A stretch of DNA of 64,000 nucleotides from Mauremys mutica. Its lineage: Eukaryota > Chordata > Testudines > Geoemydidae. The position numbers and the translations under genes are program-made. Under the pieces are notes generated by a model. The model worked only from the letters and a program-made list of their open reading frames with translations. It was not told the DNA's origin and made no database searches. Location: positions 64,747,321-64,811,320 of the forward strand of contig NC_059075.1 in assembly GCF_020497125.1 (NCBI RefSeq), read 5' to 3'. Below are positions 1 to 12,328 of this stretch, piece by piece (the first letter of the stretch is position 1; the number at the start of each line of letters is the position of its first letter).

Positions 1-700
1 CAAGACACTCTTCCTTGAAAACCCAGTAAATCTATCTTGCAGCACTCCTCAGAATCAGAGGCAAGCACTAAACTCAGGTCCTCCACGCACTGAGAAGATC
101 TGGATCTCTTCCCTTTGAGCGCAAAAGAAACCAGTGTTGATCAATAAGACGCCAGTCCCACAGTTAACAAAACAGCTGTAGGGTAAAGCTAAACTACAGG
201 AAATACATATCCTAGATGTGTCAGTGATTAGTGCAGTATAAATCCGTATATTAAAAGGACCCAGGAATCCCTGCTACACTCTTCTTCAGGGCAAATTCTG
301 TTTCCATCAATGGCTATGATCAATTAGTCAGCCACTTCACAAGAATTTGCTAGAAAGGAACCTCCTCTCTCCATTTGATCATTTTAATTTTGTCAGAATT
401 GACTATCATTGTGGTACTGGACACCTTCACAATCCACAAACATCTTCATTTCTTACCATACAATTCTAAATTTTGTTTCAAGAGCAAGCATAACTCAAAC
501 CTTCCATCAACCACACTGCTAACCTGGCTTCTACATAGTAAAGTCCAGAAAACTACAGCATAAGGGCTAAATGCTTAGGTCTTGCATTAATGAATTAAAA
601 GCTTCCCTCCAATCTCAAGTCAGATGCTTAAAAAGTGGGAGCACCTTACAGCAGGTGTGATGCAAATTCAAGCAGCTACCACCCTGAAGAATTTTTATTG
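1..700. other. Unassigned unique sequence left of the CpG island
   Basis: AT-rich with no recognisable exon or repeat. If the CpG island belongs to PSEN1, this would be the start of its first intron. Confidence 0.4.
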
Positions 701-705
701 AAGTC

Positions 706-845
706 TAGTATCAGAGGGGTAGCCGTGTTAGTCTGGTTCTGTAAAAGCAGCAAAGAATCCTGTGGCACCTTATAGACTAACAGACGTTTTGCAGCATGAG
801 CTTTCGTGGGTGAATACCCACTTCTTCGGATAAAAAAAAAAGATA
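706..845 (+). repeat. Turtle retroposon copy 1 (GTAGCCGTGTTAGTCTG head)
   Basis: Begins TATCAGAGGGGTAGCCGTG, continues through GTGGCACCTTATAGACTAAC and GAGCTTTCGTGGGTGAATAC, and ends at TTCGGAT followed by an A-rich tail. The same body recurs at about 6.4 and 12.2 kb with 12-bp target duplications, so a retroposon is likely. No target duplication was found for this copy. Repbase name not known to me. Confidence 0.7.
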
Positions 846-974
846 CATATGATTCTGCACCTAAAGTGAAACCCTTCCAGTATGAGTGACCCTCGCCAGA
901 GCTTTTGTTTGTTTGACATGTAAGAACATTTGGTGCAGGTTAAAGATGTCACAGTTACACCCTGGGTACAGGAG

Positions 975-1855
975 GGGCAGCAGCACCAGCGCCTCCAACC
1001 TGCCCAGCAGCGACCCTCGCCTCCTTAGACTGTAAAGCTCTCTGGGGGCCGGCACCATCTTTTGTTCCGTGTCTGGGCAGCGCCTGGCACAAGGGGCCCT
1101 GGGTCAGGGCTGGGCCCGGGTAACACAAACAATCACCATCAATCCGGGTGTGGAGGGAGGGAGGAAGCACTGGGAGGAGGAGCCCGGGTCCGTCCCTTCA
1201 ACCCCCGCCCCTGGCCGTGGGCCTCCTGCCGGCCCTGCTGCCCCGGAACACAAGCCGGGGCCGTCCGGGAACTCGCCCCTCCCTAGGCCTCGCGGGGCCA
1301 GCGGCTCCCGGAGCGCTCAGCGAGCGGGGTCGGGATCCGGGCCCGCACAAGGCGCACCCCGGCCGGGCGCACAGGGACTCCAGGCCCCTCGGAGCACGCG
1401 GCCCCCTCCCCCCGCCAGACCCGCCACTCACCGCCGCTGGCTACTTGTTTCCCTTCCGAGCGTCCGGCCCCAGCTGCTTCCGGTCCAGGCCCCGCCTCCA
1501 CCCCCACCAATTACCTCACTTCCGCTTCCCGTGTAGCATCTCCGGTGACCCGGGCTCAGGCCTCGCGGCCGTCACGGGGCGGGGTCCGGCTGCCGGAGGG
1601 CGAACAGGCCGGGAGTGGAGCGCGGTGTTTGCACTGACCCGCGGCCAGCAGGACGCTGCGCACCCGTAGTGCTGGGTCTGAGGCCAGGGACAGGGGGCGG
1701 GGCAGCCCCAGCAGCTGCGCAGTCCGCGTCATTCCCCCCTGCAACCCGCCAAACCGCCGCCGCCCCGGACTGGGCTAGGGAGGGCGATGATCAGTCAGCC
1801 TCGAACTGCACCTCCACCACCAGGAAAAAACCGGGCACGAGCCCCTGAGGAAAAG
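975..1855 (-). promoter_or_regulatory. PSEN1: CpG island, probable PSEN1 promoter and noncoding exon 1
   Basis: CpG-dense block with GC boxes (GGGGCGGGG at 1576-1584 and GGGGGCGGGG at 1693-1702). On the minus strand there are tandem ETS sites (GGAAG cores within 1518-1530) and another ETS site at 1477-1483; ETS control of the PSEN1 promoter is established in mammals. A minus-strand donor, GGCG followed by gtgagt, has its last exon base at 1432. The run GGAAACAAGTAGC just upstream of it resembles human PSEN1 exon 1 as I remember it. Assignment rests mainly on synteny: PSEN1 follows RBM25 in the same orientation at a similar distance. No coding exon is in the window. Confidence 0.55.
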
Positions 1856-3477
1856 TAGCAGCTCTGGATTTTGAATACACGCTGCTGTGACGTATGCTCT
1901 GTCCGCCTTTGTAAACTAGTTAGACCTTTTCCTCAAACAGGCACCTTCCACAGTTACCCCCTAAACAACTTAGATATTACTAAAAATGGGAGAAAGGACC
2001 CGACTTTCAGCATTATGCTAAAAACATAGTGTAGCATCCTCCTTACAGAAAAGGGGCACAGTTCCCAGTTCTTGAATAACAGGGGCTTCTTATTCACCTC
2101 AATTTTAGAGAAAGCATAACCCTAGCCAGCACCTGTTAATAATGTAGAGGGACTTTAGGCTCTTACAGGATGCACAGTAAAAGTACTACTTTGGAGGCTC
2201 TTAAGAACAAGATCTCCTAAGTCACTCCATAGTAACTTCTTTGCAATCCAGAAAGCAAGGCTAGAAATGTTCTAAAAATAATGAAGTAAGGTTATAGCAA
2301 GATGAAAAGGTAAGAATTAGTGAGAAACCTCCTACAGCATACAGAGAAATTTCTCACCCTGAAATCCTTCAGGCTCATGGTTGACATTAAGCAGCATAGG
2401 CAAAGGAAAGCAGCAATTAAATTAAAGATTTTGTCCATGGTTTTTTTTTTCTTAGCACAAATTCAGGTTTGACAGAAAACCAGAAAGGCTGTTGCAAACA
2501 GACCATATCCCACCTTTACATGTGTATTTCTGGTCTACTTACCCTAAATACGGGATCACTAAAAGTCATCCCACCCAATCAGTCATAGGAAAAAAGCCCA
2601 AGTCACTCAAATGTTACCACTCTGCCCTAGTTCCACTGCACTGTAAAAGGAGCTGTCCAGACAAAAGGGATAAAGCAAGACAAGCTTTCCTCCGAGGAAG
2701 ACAGGCTCAGGCAGGGGTTAAAAAGATTAAAAGGGGATACAAAAACAACTGACAAAAACTGGAAAACCTTGTTCTAGTCTAATTGATCAATCTCCAAGAG
2801 AAATGGGAAGCCTGTTTAAGATATTCAGAGAATTGAAGTAAACAAAATACTCAATATAAGCAACAATCCTGCATTTATTGAGAGATGGACTAAATCTTAG
2901 AATTGTAGGAAGAAGCTGAGTGGACAAAATGTGTGAAACAGGTATATTGCCCAAGTTAGCTATTTTATCTGAAATTTTGCCTGAGTGTTACTCCGCCAGG
3001 CGAGTCTAGCTCTCAAATCAACTTTTCTTGGTGTTGCAGTTTTAGTGAATTAATAGGTAAATTTTCACCTCCAATAAGTTGCTGTTGGGCCTTGAGTGTT
3101 GAGGTTGTGCTTTGTGGGCCTAACAGGCTTCTCTGTTTGACCAGGGTAGTTGCATCTGTTCACAGTGTTTGAGTTAGGAGCTACTGGAGGCTTATCTTTG
3201 GATTGATACAGCCTCTGCTTTTTCCTACCAAGGTAGGTTGGTTCAGTGGGGTACTCAGAATACAAAAAAGGTGTTTGGTTGTTGGTATGCCACAGATTAC
3301 AGTCTTCGTGCTGCCTTTAAAATAACCCATATAAACAGATGGCAATCTACATAGCTGGGTTCTTCATCTTCCTGTTGTAAATGAGCTTGTCCTGTTTGAT
3401 CAGTTACCAGATGGAGGGAGGACTAGGAGAGGGGAATGTTTCAAGAACAGGGAGCCATTGCCCTATATGGAGAAATA

Positions 3478-3654
3478 CTTCTCTCATAGAACTGGAAGGG
3501 ACCCTGAAGGGTCATTGAGTCCAGCCCCCTGCCTTCACTAGCAGGACCAAGTACTGATTTTGCCCCAGCTCTGTAAGTGGCCCCCTCAAGGACTGAGCTC
3601 ACAACCCTGGGTTTAGCAGGCCAATGCTCAAACCACTGAGCTATTCCTCCCCCC
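3478..3654 (-). mobile_element. tRNA-derived SINE with CR1-like tail (tortoise Pol III SINE type)
   Basis: On the minus strand: GGGGGGAGGAATAGCTCAGTGG with A-box (3643-3632), a B-box-like GGTTGTGAGCTCAGTCC (3606-3590), body, and a tail GGGTCCCTTCCAGTTCTATG resembling the CR1 3' end. Closely similar to the copy at 28.9 kb. Confidence 0.8.
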
Positions 3655-4383
3655 ATGACTGACTCATCATGACTGACTGAAAAATATTCCCCAAGTTGAG
3701 AGGTATAAAGAAGTTACTCCTCACTTCAAGATTTTTTTTTTTTTAATCAATGAAAAAAAAATCTAAACTTCATGTAAAATCAGTAATCCTGCTTTAGTAA
3801 GAGTACAATAATGGGGACGGAGGTAAATTCAGGTTTGAAATGGACTAACTTACCTTATCTATTATATCTGAAGGATGATCCTGAATCCCATTTTCAAAAT
3901 GCCAAAAACTTTCAGCTTTCTATGGGTTGTGTGGATGTGCTGAGTGTTTTACAGTACAATAGTCAGTCATAAATTGTGAGACAAATTGAGTCAAACTGAT
4001 GCCTGTAAAAATAAATCTAGTCAGTAAGGTTATCAACTAGGGCTGTCAAGGGATTAAAAAAATTAATTGCACAATTAATCATGTTAAATAATAGAATACC
4101 ATTCATTTAAATATTTTTGGATGTGTTCTACATTTTCAAATATATTGATTTCAATTACAACACAGAATATGAAGTGTACAGTACTCACTTCGTATTTATT
4201 TTTATTAAATTTGTGCTGTAAATTTTTTTTTTCAATTCACCTCATACAAGTATTGTAGTGCAGTCTCTTTATCATGAAAGTTGAACTTACAAATGTAGAA
4301 TTATGTACAAAAAATAACTCCATTCAAAAACAAAACAATGTAAAACTTTACAGCCTACAAGTCCACTCTGTCCTACTTCTTGT

Positions 4384-4845
4384 TCAGCCAATCACGCAAA
4401 TAGGTTTGTTTACATTTGCAGGAGATAATGCTGCCTGCTTCTTGTTTATGTCACCTAAAACTGAGAACAGGCATTTGCATGGCACAGTTGTAGCTGGCTT
4501 CACAAGATATTTACACGCCAGATGCGCTAAAGATTCATATGTCCCTGTATGCTTAAACCACCATTCCAGAGGACATGCGTCCATGCTGATGACAGGTTCT
4601 GATGGATAATAATCCAAAGCAGTGAGGACCAACACATTCATTTTCTTCACCTGAGTCACATGCCACCTGCAGGTTAATTTTCTTTTTTTGGTTGTTCTGG
4701 TTTTGTAGTTTCCGCATCGGAGTGTTGCTCTTTTAAGACTTCTGAAAGCAAGCTCTACACCTCATCCCTCTCAGATTTTGGAAGGCGCTTCAGATTCTTA
4801 AACTTTGGGTCAAGTGCTGTAGCTATGTTTAGAAATCTCACATTG
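4384..4845 (-). pseudogene. Decayed hAT transposase C-terminal fragment (left arm)
   Basis: Minus-strand translation shows an ALDPKFKNLKRLPKSERDEV segment typical of hAT transposases, then a stop where Trp would be usual, then SLLSEVLKEQHSDAE. Further on is a dimerisation-domain-like CPLEWWFKHTGTYESLAHLA, KYLVKPATTVPCKCLF and NKKQAALSPANVN. The stop and a frame break show it is non-functional. Confidence 0.8.
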
Positions 4846-5040
4846 GTACCTTCTTTGTGTTTTGTCAAATCTGCAGTGAGAGTGTTCTTAAAATGAACAA
4901 CATGTGCTGGGTCATCATTTGAGATTGCTTATAGTATAAAATATATGGCAGAATTTGGGTGAAACAGAGGAGGAGGCATACAATTCTCCCCCAAGGAGTT
5001 CAGTCACAAATTTAATTAACACACTTTTTTTTTTTTTTTA

Positions 5041-5240
5041 AATGAGCATGGAAGCATGTCCTCTGGAATGGTGGCCAAAGCATGAAGGGGCATATGAATG
5101 TTCACCGTATCTGGCATGCAAATACCTTGCAATGCCGGTTACAAAAGTGCCATGCAAACACCTGTTCTCACTTTTGGGTCACATTATAAATAAGAAGCAG
5201 GCAGCATGATCTCCTGTAAATGTAAACAAACTTGTTTATC
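5041..5240 (+). pseudogene. Decayed hAT dimerisation-domain fragment (right arm)
   Basis: Plus-strand translation from about 5046 gives MSMEACPLEWWPKHEGAYEC and, further on, a KYLAMPVTKVPCKHLFSLLG-like run and NKKQAACSPVNVNKL. It is the inverted counterpart of the fragment at 4.38-4.66 kb. It has no start of its own and is not a gene. Confidence 0.75.
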
Positions 5241-5852
5241 TTAGCAATTGGCTGAACAAGAAGTAGGACTGAGTGGGCTTGTGGGCTGTAAAGTTTTACA
5301 TTGTTTTGTTTTTGAGTGCAGTTATTTTACAAAAAAAATCAACATTAGTAAGTTGCACTTTCACAATAGAGATTGCACTACAGTAACTGTATGAGGTGAA
5401 TTGAAAAATATTATTTCTTTTATTTTCACAGTGCAAATATTTGTAATAAAAATAATATAAAGTGAGCACTCTGAAATTTAATACATAATTTTTGGATGTT
5501 TTCTACATTGTTAAGTATATTGATTTCAATTACAACACAGAATACAAAATGCAATCAATAGTCTGGTTTAACAGTACGATTAAAACTATGATTAATTGCG
5601 ATTAATTTTTTAAATCAAGATTAATTTTGAGTTAATCACATGAGTTAACTGATTAATCAACAGCCCTACTATCAACATGTAAACCAACACAGAGAAGACA
5701 CCTTGTTGGACATTTCTGCTGCTCTCATATTATTGACACTTAGATTCCAAGGTGGTGGATCCCTTAGCATTTCTTTACATTGACAACTTTACACGTCTGC
5801 ATGCTAAGTCATAACTTGCCCTATTTGACATATCCTACCCCTTCATACACAA

Positions 5853-5924
5853 AGGTGAAATCCTGGCCCCACTGAAGTCAATGGCAAAACTACCACTGAC
5901 TTCAATAAAGCCAGGATTTCACCT
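5853..5924. repeat. Short palindromic element
   Basis: AGGTGAAATCCTGGC (5853-5867) and its exact reverse complement (5910-5924) bracket a 42-bp loop that itself contains TGAAGTCAATGG and CCACTGACTTCA as near-complements. Probably a small MITE relic. Confidence 0.7.
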
Positions 5925-6342
5925 CAGGTGTCAATCACATGGTCCAAAATTATGCCACCTAAAGTAAGTTGATAGCTGCATGAAAATAGCAAGTATTAAT
6001 CTGTCTTTATGACACCTGTATACAAAGTTAAGTATTTTCCTTATCTGTAAAATGGGGAAGAGGGCCAAATTAATCCATGGTATAAAACTCTTGAAATTAA
6101 TGGAGTTACAGCAGGGATGAATCTGACTCTCAGGTTAAGCCAGAGGCTTAAGGTCACTAAGGGAGCTGTGTCAGCAAAGGCTTTACAACAACTCGAGTGT
6201 TCCTGGCTGTAAGGCTCTGAGCTCAGTCTACCAGACCATACAAGATTACAAACAGTAAGGTATCCACCCTTATTTAAGCTCTAAGTAGGGAGAAATCCGT
6301 CTGGTCCTTACCTATATCACGGAGAGACAGTGAACTGCTTAA

Positions 6343-6453
6343 AGAACAGGAGTACTTGTGGCACCTTAGAGACTAACCAATTTATTTCAGCATAAGCTTT
6401 CGTGGGCTACACTTTTTGCGGATACAGACTAGCACGGCTGCTACTCTGAAACC
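6343..6453 (-). mobile_element. Turtle retroposon copy 2, body inverted relative to head
   Basis: Flanked by a perfect 12-bp duplication TGAACTGCTTAA (6331-6342 and 6454-6465). The head (minus strand, TTTCAGAGTAGCAGCCGTGC) is at the right. The body (AGAACAGGAGTACTTGTGGC to TTTCGTGGGCTACA) lies on the plus strand, opposite to what I remember as the usual head-body arrangement. Confidence 0.85.
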
Positions 6454-7111
6454 TGAACTGCTTAAGGCATTTCTGAGATAGAGTTCTAGTCCTCCCAAAA
6501 AGAAACTAAAGAGCAAATGCTACTAAATATGCTTAAATGGCATCCAGTGTCAGTTTCCCCCTTTTTAAAGAAAAGGTGGGACACCATAAACATGAACCAT
6601 TTCTAATCTCGCAATATTAAAAGCTTTCCCAAATCTTGATAGTTTAATATCTCAACACTTGCAGTTCACTGGAAGACATGAAAGCAAGCTAAAATGGTTC
6701 AAAGACTTAATACTCAATAGCTGTTTCATTCCGAGAAATTAAAAGTGTGAAGTTTCTTAGTGAAATGTAGTAACAGCTTACAGACATCTGAAAATTGGAA
6801 GAGTAAATGTTTGCCATCTCAGTATTTTTTTTAAAATGAGGTTTTTATATCTTCTCATTTCATATGTTTAACTCTCATTAATGGGAATGTGCATATATCA
6901 AAAGAATAGGAGCCCATCAGTGAGAACTGAAGCTGGCATCCACTTCTGTCCGCATTACAGCAACAGAAAAAAAGAGCTAGTATTTCTGGTATAAAGAAGT
7001 TACTCCTGGTATTTCTAATTTGTCGTGTTTGGAGGTGGTGGAAAAGGTATTAAGGAGGAAAAAAAAGCCATAAATTAGCAACACAAAAGGAAAGACTGAC
7101 GGCATCAACTA

Positions 7112-7865
7112 CAGTGAAACCCCGCTATAACACGATAACTGGGGTTCAAAAAATTCAATCGCAATAAATGTAGGGTCGCGTTATAGCGGGGTTACGAAAT
7201 TTTACCATTTCAAGCCAGTCAATTTCTCTTGGGCAGAAAATGACTTGCATTTGCGAACTGCCCATAACAGTAACTGAAGGGTGTAGCAATAATTAGTGAC
7301 AGCACAAACTAATCAACCTATTAAATGAGCCAGAACCAACCTGAGAATGGCTGGGTTTGGACTTTGAAAACCAGAGTTTTGGGACCTGGCAGACTGGGGC
7401 TGGAGCAGCTCTCGAGAGATCTGTAGAAAGGCGCTCAGCCGACTCCCCTCCACCCGGAGACCGATTGCAGCATTTGACACTGAGGAGTTGCTGATATTCA
7501 GAGCAGAGTTTGTGCTACAGGGATTCTGTAGCATCCCTCCCAGCTGTCAGCCTGCTCCAGCAGCGGGGGCTCTCAGCCATGCAGCGAGAGAGAGGGAAAC
7601 ACTTGGGGAGAGCAGGGAAGACGTGCAAGGGGCAGAGGAAGAGTGAGGAGCAGCTGGGGAGGAGAACGGCTCTTCTCGCCAAAAGGGGAAGCGGGGGCGG
7701 GGGGAGGGGAAGAGGCAATGGGGAAGGCCCTTTTTTTTGGGTGTTTCAGTGGTGCTCTGGCTGCTTTTTTTTTTCTTTTTTGCTTGGGGCGGCTGGAGCT
7801 ACCTTATGATCGCGTTATATCCGAATTTGTGTTATCGCGGGGCGTGTTATAGCGGGGTTTCACTG
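7112..7865. mobile_element. Tigger/pogo-like non-autonomous DNA transposon
   Basis: Terminal inverted repeats CAGTGAAACCCCGCTATAAC and the reverse complement ending at 7865, with TA at both flanks (7110-7111 and 7866-7867). 754 bp. A second internal copy of the terminal sequence lies at 7806-7842 and another at 7170-7194. Internal sequence is GC-richer than its surroundings and has no transposase frame that I recognise. Confidence 0.8.
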
Positions 7866-10800
7866 TACCTCAAAGCACAGACTTGACAAAGAATCTTCAA
7901 CCCTGGATTCCAGATTGACCTAGGGGGTTCAGCTACAGCTGTAAGGTTAGTAGAGAAGACATACTTGGGTAGCAGTGTCACACCTTCACTTATCCACATT
8001 AGACATGCGTATCAGCTCCAGAACGTCTTCAGGAGTGTAGACTCTGCAATGTTGAAACAGTTACCAATGAACAGTGGGCTGAAGATGCCCAGCTATAAGT
8101 ATAATACAGCATCTGAAAGGAATGGCTCAGCTGTATAAAGCAGAACCTTTGAATACTTCAGGAATGGTAGTATAGTTCCTGAAAAGTAAAGTAACTCTTC
8201 AAAGAAACCATTTATCTGCCCAATGCCATCAGACTGCTGCAATAAAAATCCAGCAAAACAGGACCTTCCTTGACATTTTATGTGCAACGAAGCTAAGCAT
8301 CTTATTCGTGGTTTCCCTTTCATTTCATTATACATATTAAGGAAAAATGAAGGTTACTTGGAACCCAAGTTGAGAAGACTCTACATATACCTATGGATGT
8401 GGCATAGTCTGGTAGTACCTAACAGTAGACCCTCCTCCAAGCAGTGCCCCTTAGAACACGTGCACTGCCTTCTCATCATCAGCATTTCCAAACATTCCCA
8501 GGGCAAGGCTATATAAGGAGGCACTGCGCTGTCTACCACCTCAGTTCCTTCCACCGCTAACCGAGAAAGCCAATTAGACTTTGAAAAAGAGGGGAACGTG
8601 GACAAGAAGTGTGAATATGCAGAGGCATCTTGAAGAACTCTGGTTACAAGGAATCAGCCTTCATTTCTTCTTTGAGTGGCTCTGCATATTCCCACTTATG
8701 GGTAGTTTGACAAGCAGTCCTGAAAACAAAGGAGGTGAGAACAGAGTCCTAGTTAAATAATTGAAGGACAGTTCTGCCAAAGTTGGCATGTTCTCTTCAA
8801 GCTAGACTATAATGTTTAGTCCAGGGGTTGTCTCTTTTTTGTCAAGGTATAGGCAAGGTCCGAACTCCATAGAAACATTTTTTCACATCGCAACAACAAG
8901 AACGATAAGTAAATAAAATGATTTTGCAGTCTATTCAAAAGCATCTGTTTGTCTGGATTTGACCCGCAGTCCACCTACTGACTACCCAGGTTTAGTCAAT
9001 ATGTGCACTTATTTCCAGGTATCAGCCTTGCAAATTTATTGAATAGAATCACGTTTAAAACAAGCAAAAGATGCTGCAACAGCCCTAGTAGAACAAGACC
9101 ATACAACAGTAGGCACAGAATTTCTGCTAATTTGTAAGACTAAATAGAATCCATCTTGAAGTAGTCTGAGCAGACACATTGAGCCTTATTTTTCTTAAGA
9201 AAAAAAAACCCTAGATGAACTCCAAAATCTCAGATTTCAATTTTAATAAAGACCAATTCTAGCAACTAAAGTATGTAATGCAGATTCCCCTTTATTAGCA
9301 TGAGGTTTTGGGGGAAAAATGGTAAATTTATTTTCTGACTGATATGAAACTCAGATAATATTTTTGGTAAAAGCCTGGGATCAGGTCTCAGAACCACCTC
9401 ATCTTTATGAAAATTTGTAAATGGCAAGTCAGACATCAATCAGAAGGGTGAATGAATTGCACGCCCTCATGTTATAGCAATAGTGGAGACCACTTTAATA
9501 GATAAATAAGGAACATTCCACCAGAAGCTCAAAAGGTAGCCTCATAAGCATAGACAAAAGTCAGATTAAGAGACTGAATCCCTTAAAGGAGGATACATGC
9601 TAAAAGTTAGAAAGTTTACAAATGGGTTATCTAAACAATGGTAGAAAGAGAGATCTACCATCAGCCAAAATATGATAAGCTGAAATAGCTGCCAGGTAAA
9701 CTTTTGAAGAATATGACCTTTCAGATTTTAAGTACATAAAATGTTTCAAAGTACATGGTATGGAAGCTGAAACTGGAGAATCAGGTTTTACCTGCATGTA
9801 AGCAACAAATCTAGACATTTTAAATAGTAACACTTTCTAGTAGACAGTTTTCTATAATTAAGTTGTATATTCGGTACTAACGTGGATCATAACTATTCAA
9901 GACTAGTCAAAGTCTGATAGCCCAAGCAGTCAGATTAAAAGAGACTAAGGATTGAGATGAACTATCCTGCCTTGTTCCTGTGACAAGAGATCTGGAGACA
10001 GACACATATAAAGACTGACACCTAAGCAAGTCTGTATACCACTGGAGCAATCAATATCATTTTTGCCCTGTCCTGATTAATTTTCAGCACTTTCTGAAAT
10101 AATGGAAGGGGTGGGGGGAACATACAAAAGACCCCTTCCTCAGTATAGAAGGAAGGCATCCGAGATGGACTGACTGTCCCTCCCCACTCTTGAACAGAAG
10201 TGAGGACACTTTTTGTTGATCCTTGTATCAAACAGATCTACATCAAACCAGACCCAACAGGAGAATGTCTTATGCTACTTGATCCTTCAAGGAACACCTG
10301 TGAATCTGAGAACTATCTTTGCTGAGAGAATCTGCTAAGCACATTGCTTTCCTCTGCTAAATGCAGGGTCACTGGATAGATCTCATGAAGAATTCACCCA
10401 TCCCATAATCTGACCACTTTGGCATATAACAGGAAAGAATGAAGACCCCCTTTTTTGTTCATGTAAAATAGAGCGGTTTAATTGTCCGTCACTAACTGAA
10501 CAACCTTTCCTTTTATACAAAGAAGGAAAGGTATGAGGGGCAAATGAATGGCTCTTAATTTCAAATACATCTATTGCAAGATCTGTTCTTGAGAAATGCA
10601 ATGATCTCAGATTGTAAATTGACATTAATGTGCTCCCCATCCACTATTTAATGCATCTGATGTTATAATGACCAATGGCAAAATGGGACAGAACACGTTG
10701 TCTCTGGGAACATTTGGTCTCTCCGTTTACCACCATGGCGAATTTAGAACATCCTGAACCATGGTGACAGAACGTTTTAAAGACTGTCCAGGTAGGGTGT

Positions 10801-12139
10801 GTAGATTTGAGACATCCAATGCTACATCAGTCTCATTCTGAGATGAACAAATGGAGTTACTTAAGTGGTAGCTGCCATCAAACCCAAGAGATCCAGGAAG
10901 AGGATAACTTCAGGATTGGCAGGCTCAAATTAGCAAAACCACTTGCTCTACTTTTAGAAATCTGTCCTCTGGAAGAAAAGTTTTCCCTGCTATTGAGAGC
11001 CTATTCATAGAACCTGTAAGAAGAATTCTCTGAGTTGGACAGATTTTATTTTTTTGACATTTAGAAGCAGACCAAGTGCTGAAACGAGGGACACAGTTAA
11101 CATGTGAAGTGACAGATTCTTGCTTGCAGCAGCTTTTGGTGACCTATAATATGGGTAAACAAAAATACCCCGTTTTCTCATGTGTGCTGTTACCACAGAA
11201 AGGCACTTTGAAAAAAAAAAAAAAACACTTGGCACTATGGTCCCAGTGGACAGGCCAAACACAAGCACCTTGTACTGGAAATTGCATCCCACCACTATGA
11301 AACACAGGTGATTTCAATGACTACGTCAGATAGAGATATGAAAGTAAGCATCCTTTAAAATAGAGTGTGGCGTGGCAAACCAATCCATAGATGCAAAAGA
11401 GAGTTAGAGAGGCCAGGGTTAACATACAAAATTGGAACTTCCATATCCATCTGTCCAATTTTAGTTTTAAGAAAATTGTACAGATATACACAACCTTTTT
11501 TTTTTCCTGTACCAGGAAGTATCTTGAATAGAACCTCTGACCCCAGAGATATTTGGGAACCACCTTGACTACTCCTACCTGGAGCAGCTTGTGTAGTTCT
11601 GTAAGTAGAATAGCCTCATGGCAGGGTTACCTGAAAAGAGGAGGGTGGGGGAACTGAAAGGTGCAAGTCTTTCAAACTGAATGACAGTCTCTCTCAATAA
11701 TTTCTAGTGCCTGTAAGTAGGATAGAATCAGCCTCCATTTGTTGATGAATAGAGCTAGCATTAAATTAAAAAGGACAGATGCTCATTGATTGGTCCACAG
11801 TTCTCAAATCAAATCTGAGGCCTGGTGTTCAATGAAGGCAAAGAAAAAGGAGCAGATGTTTCATCTTAGGTCTGGATCTGAAAGACCTATTTTTATGCTG
11901 GGTTTGAAATGACGCTGGGGGTTGCTGTTGCTGACATCTCAGATTTGAGGAAAAATAAACAGACAATTGAGGGTAATATTGCTCTAATATCAAAATGGAC
12001 AGTCCTTTCTGAGCCAGGGCTAAAGACCCAGAGAATGAGCAGTGGATCTAATTTCCTTTAATTTCTCCAACAATTTGTCAGTCTTATTGCTGAAAATATC
12101 TGCCTTTCAAAGGGGATGATCTTTCATCTTAATTGTAGT

Positions 12140-12328
12140 AAAAACAACAAGGAGTACTTATGGCACCTTATAGACTAACAAATTTATTGGGGTATAAGCT
12201 TTCGTGGGCTAAAACCCACTTTTTAGCCCACGAAAGCTTATGCCCAAATAAATTTTAGTTTATAAGGTGCCACATGTACTCCTCATTGTTTTTGCTGATA
12301 CAGACTAACACGGCTACCACTCTTAAAC
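12140..12328 (-). mobile_element. Turtle retroposon copy 3 with inverted-duplicate body
   Basis: Flanked by CTTAATTGTAGT (12128-12139) and CTTAAATGTAGT (12329-12340), 11/12 identical. It contains a plus-strand body (GGAGTACTTATGGCACC to TTTCGTGGGCTAAA) joined to a minus-strand body and minus-strand head (ACTAACACGGCTACCACTC). The two bodies form a hairpin around 12210-12225. Confidence 0.85.

Larger units (their letters stand above)
4038..5668. mobile_element. hAT element with large inverted-repeat structure and transposase remnants
   Basis: Termini TAGGGCTGTCAAG and CAACAGCCCTA are flanked by TTATCAAC (4030-4037) and CTATCAAC (5669-5676), a 7/8 match to an 8-bp target duplication. The two halves are long imperfect inverted copies of one another. 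Each arm encodes a decayed hAT C-terminal dimerisation segment: minus strand in the left arm, plus strand in the right arm. Confidence 0.85.

Noticed and set aside
1069..1669. Long Pro/Gly/Arg-rich open frames in the left CpG island
   Set aside because: Composition effect of a CpG island; no recognisable protein and no fitting splice pattern on the plus strand.
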